Shown one piece after another: positions 5,285 through 5,293 of a DNA stretch of 5,293 nt (within the stretch, counting starts at the first letter, position 1; each line of letters begins with the position of its first letter). This stretch comes from JBMNTQ01 sp050945815 (GTDB taxonomy: Bacteria; Bacillota; Clostridia; Christensenellales; JBMNTQ01), in contig JBMNTQ010000147.1 of NCBI GenBank assembly GCA_050945815.1, forward strand, positions 1 to 5,293, read 5' to 3'. The notes below the pieces were generated by a model that was not told where the DNA came from, made no database searches, and saw only the letters and a list, made by a program, of their open reading frames with translations. The position numbers were made by a program, and so were the translations under genes.

Positions 5285-5293
5285 TGGCGTAAT

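Overview
The window looks like a piece of a Gram-positive (Firmicutes, Clostridia or Negativicutes-like) chromosome. The reasons are a CnaB/SpaA-type cell-surface protein with a membrane anchor and basic tail, strong GGAGG-type ribosome binding sites, a class I cyclic-di-GMP riboswitch, a YlbC-like CAP-domain exoprotein, an IolI homologue close to the Bacillus protein, and a FabV-type enoyl reductase. The genus cannot be read from the sequence.

Layout. (1) 2-1402 (+): the 3' part of a long surface-protein gene made of tandem CnaB/SpaA repeats, ending in a membrane anchor and closed by a strong hairpin at 1437-1474. (2) 1506-1719: a promoter, a GEMM-I (c-di-GMP-I) riboswitch and an expression platform that can hide the ribosome binding site of the next gene. 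(3) 1720-2646 (+): a secreted protein with an N-terminal CAP-associated domain and a C-terminal CAP/SCP domain, followed by a 17-bp inverted repeat at 2699-2740. (4) 2741-3113: a G-rich stretch without a gene, then a promoter and a ~150-nt leader with stem potential that I cannot assign to a known class. (5) 3114-3950 (+): iolI, inosose isomerase, closed by a bidirectional terminator. (6) 4020-5201 (-): fabV, trans-2-enoyl-ACP/CoA reductase, with its own promoter near the right edge.

How the parts relate. The two left genes are both extracellular. The second is controlled by c-di-GMP, probably switched off when the ligand is bound, because aptamer stem P1 and the anti-sequestor share nucleotides. 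This fits a sessile/motile lifestyle switch, but the adhesin-like gene's own promoter lies outside the window, so coordination of the two is inference. iolI and fabV look like independent metabolic genes in convergent orientation; no other inositol gene is visible. The most interesting parts are the riboswitch-CAP unit, the missing LPXTG motif in the surface protein, and the unassigned iolI leader. I see no CRISPR array, insertion sequence, tRNA or rRNA.
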